The position numbers and the translations under genes were made by a program. Below the pieces are notes generated by a model. The model was not told the DNA's origin and made no database searches. It was given only the letters and a program-made list of their open reading frames with translations. A stretch of DNA of 25,487 nt from Clostridia bacterium (GTDB taxonomy: Bacteria; Bacillota_A; Clostridia; Oscillospirales; Acutalibacteraceae), in NCBI GenBank assembly GCA_024699005.1, contig JAILQN010000018.1, positions 1 to 25,487 of the forward strand, read 5' to 3'. Shown piece by piece: positions 1 through 6,564 of this stretch; positions within the stretch are counted from its first letter, which is position 1, and each line of letters opens with the position of its first letter.

Positions 1-189
1 ATACAGGATATTATCCCGGCTTGTTCCGGAATCCAGCAGTTCGCCGATAACAAGATTCATGATGGAGGATTTGCCGCATCTTCTGACGCCGGTAAGGACT
101 TTTATGATTTCGCACTCGTGATAAAAACCTCTGATCTTTTCGAGATACTTTTCCCTCTTGTATAAATCGGTCCTTAATTCAAATTCCAT
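1..189 (-). CDS. AAA+ ATPase of the DUF4143 type, N-terminal part (cut by window edge)
   Basis: Translating the minus strand from the ATG at 189 gives about 63 residues before the window ends. They start MEFELRTDLYKREKYLEKIR and contain a Walker A loop (TGVRRCGKSS, residues about 37-46). An N-terminal 'RxxYLxKI' helix followed by 'hhhhTGVRRxGKSxhh' is typical of the AAA_14/DUF4143 ATPases common in anaerobes. Their cellular role is unclear; some are suspected to be toxin-antitoxin-like or mobile. GGAGGT at 195-200 lies 5 nt before the start, and a TTGACA-17-TATGAT promoter lies just upstream. The DUF4143 domain itself is outside the window, so the family call rests on the N-terminus only. Confidence 0.75.
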   Translation of the reverse strand, partial: MEFELRTDLYKREKYLEKIRGFYHECEIIKVLTGVRRCGKSSIMNLVIGELLDSGTSRDNILY

Positions 190-212
190 AACACACCTCC
201 AGTGACAGTATG

Positions 213-241
213 ATCATATCACTTAAGGAGGCTTTTGTCAA
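213..241 (-). promoter_or_regulatory. Sigma-A type promoter for the DUF4143-type ATPase
   Basis: On the minus strand TTGACA (241-236) and TATGAT (218-213) are separated by 17 bp. The ATG at 189 and its GGAGGT follow at a normal distance. The -35 box directly abuts the large inverted repeat at 243-287. Confidence 0.75.
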
Positions 242-242
242 G

Positions 243-287
243 TTAAGGGGGTCAATTTCACAAAAACTGCATAATTGACCCCCTTAA
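243..287. repeat. Perfect 15-bp inverted repeat upstream of the ATPase promoter
   Basis: TTAAGGGGGTCAATT (243-257) and its exact reverse complement (273-287) are separated by 15 bp. The repeat ends 1 bp from the -35 box of the ATPase promoter. There is no T-run after either arm, so it does not look like an intrinsic terminator. It could be an operator, or the edge of a mobile ATPase cassette. Confidence 0.85.
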
Positions 288-299
288 TACATGTTTTAC

Positions 300-324
300 C
301 CCCTTCGGAACCGCGCCGGAGGGG
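300..324. repeat. Small palindromic hairpin, copy 1 of 2
   Basis: CCCCTTCGG (300-308), a 7-nt loop and CCGGAGGGG (316-324) form a 9-bp stem with one G-T pair. The same two arms with a different 7-nt loop recur at 2156-2180. Both copies follow TTTT and lie in gaps beyond the 3' ends of minus-strand genes. No T-run follows in the direction of those genes, so this looks like a small REP-like repeat rather than a classical terminator. Confidence 0.75.
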
Positions 325-341
325 GATGCGAAAATTATGAT

Positions 342-383
342 CTGCGAACAAAAAATGCTCCATGGAACATTTTTTGTTCGCAG
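342..383 (-). terminator. Long hairpin after the lipoprotein gene, probable terminator
   Basis: CTGCGAACAAAAAATG (342-357) is a perfect reverse complement of 368-383. The loop is 10 nt and is itself nearly self-complementary. It begins 10 bp after the stop codon of the minus-strand lipoprotein gene. The A/T-run lies inside the stem rather than after it, so the termination role is inferred from position. Confidence 0.55.
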
Positions 384-392
384 TTGCCAGAC

Positions 393-2030
393 CTAATGTT
401 CAGCCGTCAGCGTGATGACTCCTCCGTCGTCCACGGGCGTATCGCCGTCGGAGTTCGACAGGGTAAGGCGGATCGTATCGCCGTCAAATTCAACTGTGCC
501 GCTGCCGTACGTGTAACCGGACGAACTGCCGGTATAATTGCTGTAAGAGAAATTATATCTTCCTTCGTCTTCGTAGCAGTTCGCCTCGAAAGCAACGCTC
601 TTTTCGCCCGTAACGGGATAGAATATCAGGTCAGCGTCGGCGTTGTATATCGTTTCCCTTTTCAGGATGAGCTCAAAGCGGTCGCCTTTTTCGTTCGTTC
701 CCGAGTATTTTCCGCTTGTGAATCCGATGTCGAATTTCACAAGCTTCGCGCCGGGATCCGCAGGCGTAAGCGTCTCCAGAGCGGCGTTGATGCCTTTGTT
801 CATAGCGTCGTACTGCTCCATCCACTGGGGTTTGACCTGCATATCGCTCGGGAACTGGATGCAGATATATTTTTCGCCTTCATCGGTGACAAGTCTTCTG
901 AACGGCGTCACAAAATCATACGCTTCTCTCTCTATATCCGGTTCGCGGACCGAAAGGGCGAAAATGAACCCGCCCCAGTCCGCTTTGGATTCCGTGTGGT
1001 AGAACCTGAGCGAGTCGGCGGACTTTTCGCAGGTGTAAAGACCTTTCCAGCAGTCAGGCAGAGAGAGCCCGAAATAATCGCAGCTTTCTTTTATTACGCC
1101 GGAAACGTATTCGATTTCCTCCGGGGCGGGGACGGGTTCCCTGTCGAGAATGACTCCGTTTTCTATATTGTACCGGAGGTCGTCTCCGCTGCTCATGCTG
1201 AAAAAGATCTTATCGTCTCCGGTGAATTCGACCGAGCCGGATCCGCTCGGGGCAAAGGTCATGTCTGTATAGTTGTCCACCCACGTCATATAGCCGGAAT
1301 CGCCGTACATGCGGACCGTGGCGTCCAGGTTATCCCAGATCCCCTGTTCATCCGCGTTATAGACCACGGTCGCATATAAGAAATTCGCGGTGACGCTGTT
1401 CACTCTGAACTTATAGAGCTTGCCTTCGCTGACTTCGCTGAACCAGGCGGCGCCTGCAAGACCGCTGTAATCGAGCGTTTCCGTTTCGGCGCCGTCCTTC
1501 GCTCTGATGCCTGCGCCGAGCTTTTCCGCGAGGTCGATCATCGCGCCTGCTTCGGCTCTGTCCTCCGGGCTGAACATGGACGCCGCAGAGCGCTGCGCGG
1601 AGATATACTTTTCTTCGCCGCCGCGGATAAGCTTCGCTATCTCAAAAGTCTCCCATTGGTCGCCGAAAACCGGCCTGTCCGAAAAGTCCGGAATATCGGA
1701 AAGACAGAGACTGAAAAGCCATCCGTCCCCGCCGTTATAGTAATCGGGCTGTCCGTATGCGTCGGCGAAATAAAACTTTGTGAAGCCGTCTTCCGTTTCG
1801 GTGACGAATCTGTCCTTCCAGCTCTCCGGCACGGACACGGAGAACTCGCCGCAGTCGATTTCTATGCCGGTTTCTGCCGGGTCGGGTGTTTCTTCTTCGG
1901 CTGTAGTGCCCGTATCGGTTCCGGTCACGGGTTCCGTTGTGTCGGAATCGGCAGGAGCGTTTTTCGCGCCGCAGGCGCAGAGCGACAGGGCAAGAATGGC
2001 GCAGAGCAGCGCCGCTATGATTTTTTTCAT
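393..2030 (-). CDS. Lipoprotein with an internally duplicated domain, function unknown
   Basis: The start is the ATG at 2030, with GGAG about 9 nt upstream. An upstream in-frame ATG at 2090 lies inside a palindrome and has no ribosome binding site. The 545-residue product begins MKKIIAALLC, has a hydrophobic core and a lipobox-like LCAC with the lipidated Cys at 20, then an acidic Thr/Glu/Pro linker (about 22-56), so it is predicted to be anchored on the outer face of the membrane. Residues about 59-172 and 317-420 are related to each other. Each starts with a 'F-S/L-V/L-P-E/D-x-W-K' strand motif (VPESWKDRF, LPDCWKGLY) followed by a 'GGDGWLFSL' or 'WGGFIFALS' strand and later a 'GxEKYI' turn. 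The stretches after each copy are beta-rich and resemble Clostridia lipoprotein modules, but I recognise no named family. No catalytic motif is visible. Confidence 0.8.
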   Translation of the reverse strand: MKKIIAALLCAILALSLCACGAKNAPADSDTTEPVTGTDTGTTAEEETPDPAETGIEIDCGEFSVSVPESWKDRFVTETEDGFTKFYFADAYGQPDYYNGGDGWLFSLCLSDIPDFSDRPVFGDQWETFEIAKLIRGGEEKYISAQRSAASMFSPEDRAEAGAMIDLAEKLGAGIRAKDGAETETLDYSGLAGAAWFSEVSEGKLYKFRVNSVTANFLYATVVYNADEQGIWDNLDATVRMYGDSGYMTWVDNYTDMTFAPSGSGSVEFTGDDKIFFSMSSGDDLRYNIENGVILDREPVPAPEEIEYVSGVIKESCDYFGLSLPDCWKGLYTCEKSADSLRFYHTESKADWGGFIFALSVREPDIEREAYDFVTPFRRLVTDEGEKYICIQFPSDMQVKPQWMEQYDAMNKGINAALETLTPADPGAKLVKFDIGFTSGKYSGTNEKGDRFELILKRETIYNADADLIFYPVTGEKSVAFEANCYEDEGRYNFSYSNYTGSSSGYTYGSGTVEFDGDTIRLTLSNSDGDTPVDDGGVITLTAEH

Positions 2031-2067
2031 GAATTTGTTCTCCTTTATTCCGGGGCGTATAAAAACG

Positions 2068-2097
2068 CCGTTCTGTGTAAAATGTAACACAGAACGG
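2068..2097. promoter_or_regulatory. 11-bp perfect palindrome before the lipoprotein gene, candidate operator
   Basis: CCGTTCTGTGT (2068-2078) and ACACAGAACGG (2087-2097) form a perfect inverted repeat with an 8-nt spacer, 38 bp upstream of the lipoprotein start. On the minus strand an AT-rich TATTATATT lies just beyond it (about 2099-2107), a plausible -10 box. The palindrome would then fall at the transcription start or in the leader RNA. It could be a repressor site or a leader hairpin. The regulator is unknown. Confidence 0.55.
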
Positions 2098-2155
2098 AAT
2101 ATAATACAATACTGATTTGCGAAACTGTTGATTTTGTTCCGTTGATGAATATTTT

Positions 2156-2180
2156 CCCCTTCGGTGAAGTGCCGGAGGGG
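2156..2180. repeat. Small palindromic hairpin, copy 2 of 2
   Basis: The arms CCCCTTCGG (2156-2164) and CCGGAGGGG (2172-2180) are identical to the copy at 300-324, around a different 7-nt loop. TTTT precedes it and an RATG-like flank follows, as in copy 1. It lies between the lipoprotein and zinc-ribbon genes. The rest of this gap is AT-rich and shows nothing else clear. Confidence 0.75.
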
Positions 2181-2229
2181 AATGGATTATTAAGCTAAAA
2201 AATACATTTTTCAGTTTTTTATGAAAATG

Positions 2230-3039
2230 TCAATATTCCACTGTCGCAAGCTTACCCAATACTCTGCCCGTGACTTCAAGATACAACGCCGCTTCGGCGT
2301 CTGTCATGTCGTCGTCATCCATGTCGTCTATTTTCTCCATCCACTCGGCATACTCTATCATGAGCTCGGAGTATTTTGTCAGCATGGACCAGTCACTTGA
2401 ATCGTAATTTTTCATAAACTCGACGTACGAGTCCATGAAATCCTCGTAGCCGTCCATTACGGCTTGGAATTCCGGGGATATATCTGATTCGCTCCGTTTT
2501 GTTTTCTCTTTCTTCGTCGTGGTTTCCGGGGCTTTTGTCGTAGGTGCGGCGGTGGTCTTCTCTTCTGTTGTTTTCTCTTCGGTGGTCTTTTCCTCTGTTG
2601 TTTTCTCTGCAATCGTCTTTTCCGCTGTTGTGGTCTCTTCGGCTTTGATGGCGGGGGCGGTCGATTCGGTGATCTGCGCTTCCTCTATGGCGGCAAGGCG
2701 GCGTTCGTAGTCTGCATTTTTGCGTTTGTCGTTTATCGCGCCGCGGATGTTGCCTGCAACGATTGCAACGATCACTATCAATCCGATAACAAGTATTGCG
2801 ACAACTCCCGTCTTCGGACCTTTTTTGTCTTTTTTCTCTTTTGTCTTCTTTGCATTGGCAACTGGGGAGTAAGTGAATTCTCCTTCGTTCGTGTTGTCGG
2901 CGGGCTTGAGCCTGACCGTTTCCGTATTATCCGGGACCGGTATTTCGTTAAATACCGGTGTGAAGTCGGAAAGACCGCATTCGGTGCAGAACTTTGCGCC
3001 GTCGTCAAGCTGCTTTCCGCAGTTTATGCATTTTTTCAT
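2230..3039 (-). CDS. Zinc-ribbon, single-TM protein with a Glu/Lys/Thr tandem-repeat linker
   Basis: The 269-residue product starts at the ATG at 3039, with AAAGGAAA about 10 nt upstream. Residues 1-25 are a zinc ribbon with Cys 4, 7, 18 and 21 (CxxC-x10-CxxC). A lysine-rich stretch precedes one membrane helix at about 77-97. Residues 137-165 repeat the five-residue unit EKTTE/EKTTA, followed by a Thr/Pro-rich linker. The last ~85 residues are helical and rich in aromatic and acidic residues (YEDFMDSYVEFMKNY), resembling an uncharacterised domain often placed at the C-terminus of clostridial zinc-ribbon/TM proteins. The first 26 residues closely match those of the neighbour at 3072-4784. The pair is co-directional with a 32-bp gap and is probably transcribed together from 4837-4865. 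The zinc ribbon is predicted to be cytoplasmic and the C-terminal domain outside. The function is unknown. Confidence 0.85.
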   Translation of the reverse strand: MKKCINCGKQLDDGAKFCTECGLSDFTPVFNEIPVPDNTETVRLKPADNTNEGEFTYSPVANAKKTKEKKDKKGPKTGVVAILVIGLIVIVAIVAGNIRGAINDKRKNADYERRLAAIEEAQITESTAPAIKAEETTTAEKTIAEKTTEEKTTEEKTTEEKTTAAPTTKAPETTTKKEKTKRSESDISPEFQAVMDGYEDFMDSYVEFMKNYDSSDWSMLTKYSELMIEYAEWMEKIDDMDDDDMTDAEAALYLEVTGRVLGKLATVEY

Positions 3040-3071
3040 GTGAGCAGTTTCCTTTCTCTGTAATGTTTGCT

Positions 3072-4784
3072 TTACTTCATTTTCTCAACTTTCTGTTGAA
3101 ATCTTTGCAGTTTTTTATTGGCGCCTTCGCTGTCTCCGCTGTATAATTCACCGCGAACATCGGAACAAAAACTGTATAGATCTCCGCGAGTATCAGCCCA
3201 TGCGCTATAAACTCCACTTCGTGCATCTGACCACCAGCCGTATGCGTCGCTACGCAGTTCGGACCATTCATTGTATGACACACTATCTTTGCCTTCTTTT
3301 ATTATGCCGTCATAGTAATATTTCTGAACATCTTTGAGCAGATCTTCGTAGATTTCGTCTTTGACAATACTGCAGGCATCTTCATAGATGCAGTCTCTGA
3401 GATCTTCAAAAGCGTTATACTGCTTTTTTGTGGAAATACCGGAATTCAGAATCATTTCTGCGTACTTTATCCCGTAGTCACAGATCATTACAAGTATCTG
3501 CGAAGCGGAATCTTCAATATGCGTGTGGAATTCTTCGATTGTGTTTGTGTTCTTCCGGTATTTATCAAACGTATTGATGTCTTCGGAGAGCGCTTGCCAT
3601 TCATTTCGTAATGCTTGAACACATTCGGAAACATGTGATTCTACTGTTTGTTCCAGTTCTTCTGTTGTGTTCGTAGTGTGCAGTGCAGTATTAAAAACGG
3701 CTTTGGAATCAGTGTGATCTGTATCAAGCCCTTTATCTTTACCTATTTGCTGAAGGAATCTTTCATATTTCTTTTCGGCTCTGTCGGTATCTCCGTCGTA
3801 TAACTCGGATGCCATATCAGAATAGAATGAGTAAATATCTGATGCGGTATCATAATATATATCATAGACACCTGAGGATGCGTCATACCATTGATCGTAT
3901 TCATTTGAAGATATATCGTACCAGTCATCCCAGTCTACATTGTCAGGTTGATCATCTAAAACATCGTTATAAAAATGGTTTGACATTTTTTCGAGAATGC
4001 CATCGTAAATTTCATCAAGGATTTTACCGCAAGCGTCCTCGTAAATTGCATCTTCGATCCCTTCTATTGCATTATACTTTTTTTGATTATTCAAATCTGA
4101 ATCTAAAACCATACGGGCATACGCAGCCGTATATTCTTTGAGCATGATGCACATCTGCTCGGTGTTTGATACTATGGTCTCATAGAAATCTGAAACTTTA
4201 TCCGCATTTTTGCGGTATTTTTCATATGTATCAATTTTAGTGGAAAGTGTATCATATTGTGAACTTAGATTGTTTATTGTATTGGATAAGTCTTCATCTA
4301 TGCGGTCTTCAAGTTCTTCGAGTGTTGTAATACCTTCAAGATTGATATCGTATGAAAATTTTGCATTTTCTTTCGTGTTGGATTCCGAAATCTGTGATGC
4401 GGTTGTTTCGACTTTTTCCTCTTCAACAGCCTGAACAGTAGTTTTAGGCGTTTCAATTTCTTTGGGATTGTTATCCTTTTTTGTGAAATGTATTACAAGG
4501 AAAATGCACCCTGCCACAAGGGCAAGGACGAGAGCGATCAGAACCGTTATTACTATAAGTGCGGTTTTGTTTTTCTTTTCGGGTTCAATGACTGTATGCT
4601 GTTTTGATTTCTCTTCTTTGGGTGTTCCTGGGGCATTTTCGGTCGCTTTGGTTTGAATCGGAATATCCGTCTTGAGCTCTGGGGCGGGAGATGGTTCTTC
4701 TGTTATGAAATTGCTCTTTCCGCATTCTGAACAGAATTTTGCGTCATCCTCAAGCATTGTGCCGCAGTTGATGCATTTTTTCAC
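3072..4784 (-). CDS. Zinc-ribbon, single-TM protein with two ~200-residue repeats and 11-mer motifs
   Basis: The start is a GTG at 4784 with AAGGAGA upstream. No nearby ATG gives the zinc ribbon that the neighbour shares. The product is 570 residues, with a zinc ribbon using Cys 4, 7, 18 and 21, a Pro/Thr/Lys linker, one TM helix at about 75-100 and a second linker. Then come two homologous units, about 151-350 and 371-570. Each has 'TTLEELE / TTEELEQ', 'YRKNxxxxxxF', 'AxMxLxS', 'KKYNAxExxxxxIYEDAC' and ends in four consecutive 11-residue repeats (288-331 and 507-550). The 11-mer consensus is roughly [WY]xDxxSxxYxx, which would lay Trp/Tyr along one face of a helix. No enzymatic motif is seen. 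Low-GC wording (many AT-rich codons) contrasts with the GC-rich lipoprotein gene next to it. I cannot assign a function. Confidence 0.85.
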   Translation of the reverse strand: MKKCINCGTMLEDDAKFCSECGKSNFITEEPSPAPELKTDIPIQTKATENAPGTPKEEKSKQHTVIEPEKKNKTALIVITVLIALVLALVAGCIFLVIHFTKKDNNPKEIETPKTTVQAVEEEKVETTASQISESNTKENAKFSYDINLEGITTLEELEDRIDEDLSNTINNLSSQYDTLSTKIDTYEKYRKNADKVSDFYETIVSNTEQMCIMLKEYTAAYARMVLDSDLNNQKKYNAIEGIEDAIYEDACGKILDEIYDGILEKMSNHFYNDVLDDQPDNVDWDDWYDISSNEYDQWYDASSGVYDIYYDTASDIYSFYSDMASELYDGDTDRAEKKYERFLQQIGKDKGLDTDHTDSKAVFNTALHTTNTTEELEQTVESHVSECVQALRNEWQALSEDINTFDKYRKNTNTIEEFHTHIEDSASQILVMICDYGIKYAEMILNSGISTKKQYNAFEDLRDCIYEDACSIVKDEIYEDLLKDVQKYYYDGIIKEGKDSVSYNEWSELRSDAYGWWSDARSGVYSAWADTRGDLYSFCSDVRGELYSGDSEGANKKLQRFQQKVEKMK

Positions 4785-4836
4785 GACTGATCTTCTCCTT
4801 TAATTACAATTATTAGGCGTGACCTATTTTCCTCAT

Positions 4837-4865
4837 ATTATAATGCAAAACAAATGCAATTGCAA
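4837..4865 (-). promoter_or_regulatory. Promoter for the two zinc-ribbon genes
   Basis: On the minus strand TTGCAA (4865-4860), a 17-bp spacer and a perfect TATAAT (4842-4837) precede the GTG start at 4784. The -35 box lies inside the self-complementary AATTGCAATT. The remaining part of the 4785-5156 gap holds the AT-rich heptad run at 4985-5012 and the LRR gene promoter. I see nothing else there. Confidence 0.75.
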
Positions 4866-4984
4866 TTGTAAAAATGCTAAAAGTGGGTAAAATTTGTCAA
4901 AGCAAAGCGCGGTATCGGTATTCCGGTGCTGTTTTCCTTGTGGTTTTACGACAATTAGATCAACTGATCAAAACCTTAAATATA

Positions 4985-5012
4985 AAAACTAAAAACTAAA
5001 CACTCAAAACCA
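4985..5012. repeat. Single-arm 7-bp tandem repeat (AAAACTA type)
   Basis: Successive 7-mers read AAAACTA, AAAACTA, AACACTC, AAAACCA. This is the same 7-bp period as the paired arrays elsewhere in the window, but no inverted partner is visible within the gap. Confidence 0.45.
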
Positions 5013-5039
5013 CTCCTGCCCTTTCGTTTTTCTGTTTTA

Positions 5040-5069
5040 TTGACAAACGCCTTATGTTTATGGTATAAA
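5040..5069 (+). promoter_or_regulatory. Promoter for the LRR-dockerin gene
   Basis: TTGACA (5040-5045), an 18-bp spacer and TATAAA (5064-5069) lie upstream, with TG at 5061-5062 giving an extended -10 feel. The 5' leader of roughly 80 nt contains a 7-bp hairpin, ATACCGG (5095-5101) pairing with CCGGTAT (5107-5113). Confidence 0.75.
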
Positions 5070-5156
5070 AAAGCCGTAAGAGCGACTGACCCCGATACCG
5101 GCCGTTCCGGTATATGCGGAATGACCGGGTTCAATAAATCCGACAGGAGCGCGAAT

Positions 5157-6170
5157 ATGAAAAAAACACTTATACTTTTTGTTTCTCTGCTGTTGATGCT
5201 GGGCATGATCCCCGCGCACGCCGCCGGTACTGTCGCGTCCGGTACGTGCGGCGATCATCTGACCTGGACCCTGAACGCCGACGGCGTACTGACCGTAAGC
5301 GGGACGGGGGAAATGATCAAGTCCAATGAGTGGGGGACCACTTACAGAAAAGACATCAAAGAAGTGATCATTGAAGTCAACGCTTCAAGCGTCGACGCGC
5401 ACGCTTTTTACGATTGTCCGAATCTCAGGAAAGTCACGTTCCCGGCCAGCCTGAAGGAAATCGGGCGGTACGCTTTTTACAGATGCGTTTCCCTTGAAGA
5501 GGCCAGGATCCCCAACAACGTCAGCGTGATAGGAGAGTACGCCTTCCTGGGCTGCACATCGCTCTCGCACGTCGAGCTGCCCGTATCTCTGGCAGTGGTC
5601 AGTGATTATGTGTTTGATGCTTGTATAAATCTGACAGGGATCACCATCCCACCGGGCGTGATAAGCATCGGCAACGACGCGTTTTACGAATGCTACAGCC
5701 TGACGAGCGTTGAGATCCCGGGCCGCGTCGGGATCATAAAAATCAACGCTTTCTCAAAATGCAAGGGCCTAAGACAGGTCCTGATCCCGAAGTCCGTGGG
5801 CTCCATCGCACTGTACGCTTTTTCCGGCTGCGGTAATCTCTCCGACGTGTATTATACCGGCACCGAGGAGGAGTGGAACCGGATAGAGATCGACAAAAGC
5901 AACGAGGAGCTTCTGAACGCCACGATCCACTTTGAGTGGAAAGGCGGCTTGCCGAAACTGCTTGCCCCCGGCGATCTTGACGGCGACGGTCAGGTACTCG
6001 CGGGCGACGCGCGTGTTGCCCTCCGGGCGTCGGCCGGTCTTGAAACGCTTGGAGCCGCTCAGACAAAAGCCGCCGACGTGAACGCAGACGGACGGGTGCT
6101 TGCCGACGACGCGAGGCAGATACTCAGATTCTCCGCGAAGCTGCAGAGCAGTTTTGAAAAGAAAGTATGA
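5157..6170 (+). CDS. Secreted BspA-type leucine-rich-repeat (LRR_5) protein with dockerin-like C-terminus
   Basis: The start is the ATG at 5157, with AGGAG at 5145-5149 and a signal peptide directly after it (MKKTLILFVS, cleavage expected after AHA at about 22). The 337-residue product has a short beta region (about 30-75), seven 23-residue LRR_5 repeats (about 83-240) of the pattern 'AFxxCxxLxxVxIPxxVxxIGxx', and a C-terminal domain (271-327) with two EF-hand-like loops, DLDGDGQVLAGDAR and DVNADGRVLADDAR. That pair is the type I dockerin layout, in the variant often seen on non-cellulosomal proteins of Ruminococcaceae-like bacteria. No catalytic domain is present. Known LRR_5 proteins mediate surface binding or host interaction. 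Attachment through a cohesin partner is inference, as no cohesin is in the window. Confidence 0.9.
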   Translation: MKKTLILFVSLLLMLGMIPAHAAGTVASGTCGDHLTWTLNADGVLTVSGTGEMIKSNEWGTTYRKDIKEVIIEVNASSVDAHAFYDCPNLRKVTFPASLKEIGRYAFYRCVSLEEARIPNNVSVIGEYAFLGCTSLSHVELPVSLAVVSDYVFDACINLTGITIPPGVISIGNDAFYECYSLTSVEIPGRVGIIKINAFSKCKGLRQVLIPKSVGSIALYAFSGCGNLSDVYYTGTEEEWNRIEIDKSNEELLNATIHFEWKGGLPKLLAPGDLDGDGQVLAGDARVALRASAGLETLGAAQTKAADVNADGRVLADDARQILRFSAKLQSSFEKKV

Positions 6171-6222
6171 TCGCAATATCTACCTGGGCTTTTGCATTTA
6201 GAGAGCTGTAAAAAAGTCCATA

Positions 6223-6256
6223 CCTGTAGCACGGCAGGGGTCTGCCGTGCTACAGG
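6223..6256. repeat. Perfect 15-bp hairpin after the LRR gene
   Basis: CCTGTAGCACGGCAG (6223-6237) pairs perfectly with 6242-6256 around a GGGT loop, 52 bp after the LRR stop codon. No T-run follows on either strand, so it may be a palindromic repeat or a Rho-independent-like 3' stabilising hairpin. Confidence 0.6.
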
Positions 6257-6305
6257 AAGACAACTTCCGTTCATCTCTGATATAAAATCCTTTATACCAA
6301 CATAA

Positions 6306-6340
6306 TACGGATTCTTGACGCAAAAAATCAAGAATCCGTA
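6306..6340. terminator. 13-bp hairpin, possible bidirectional terminator
   Basis: TACGGATTCTTGA (6306-6318) and its exact complement (6328-6340) enclose a 9-nt loop with an A6 run. ATCATTTT follows on the plus strand. It lies between the convergent LRR gene and the old 3' end of the ohrR-like gene, so it could serve both. The T-run is short. Confidence 0.5.
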
Positions 6341-6383
6341 ATCATTTTGGGTTTCTTAATGCGGCATCCCCGGTAATTATTGA

Positions 6384-6560
6384 TCAGCTCAGTATTTTGT
6401 AAAGTATCCTGTAAAGCTCCGCGGCTTCCTCCGGCGTAAGATCCGCGCAGGACGCCATCTGAGCGGGGATGGTTGCCGCCTTCTCACGCAGGGCCATGCC
6501 TGCGTCCGTTATGTGCACGGTCACGACGCGCTCGTCCGCGCCGTCACGGCAGCGGGTGAT
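6384..6560 (-). pseudogene. Stranded 3' fragment of the ohrR-like MarR gene
   Basis: The minus strand encodes 58 residues plus a stop, beginning ITRCRDGADERVV and matching residues 86-143 of the intact MarR regulator at 8013-8444. The final residue is Ser instead of Glu. There is no start codon, DNA-binding helix or ribosome binding site. From about 6408 the nucleotide identity to 8187-8034 is very high (four differences seen in about 154 bp, including one in the TCA/TCG Arg codon region), falling off only near the stop codon. Identity stops abruptly at 6560, where the AlbA_2 gene begins 4 bp away. This fragment is best explained as the original gene end, displaced by insertion of the 6561-8012 segment. 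Confidence 0.9.
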
Positions 6561-6564
6561 TTTG

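Noticed and set aside
291..1379. Long plus-strand ORF of 362 codons opposite the lipoprotein gene
   Set aside because: It begins inside the CCCCTTCGG region with no ribosome binding site and is wholly antisense to a gene with a signal peptide and lipobox. Its composition is that of an antisense frame of GC-rich codons.
6059..6331. Minus-strand ORF of 90 codons between the LRR gene and the marR fragment
   Set aside because: It overlaps the LRR 3' end and crosses the 15-bp hairpin at 6223-6256. It has no Shine-Dalgarno and no similarity I recognise.
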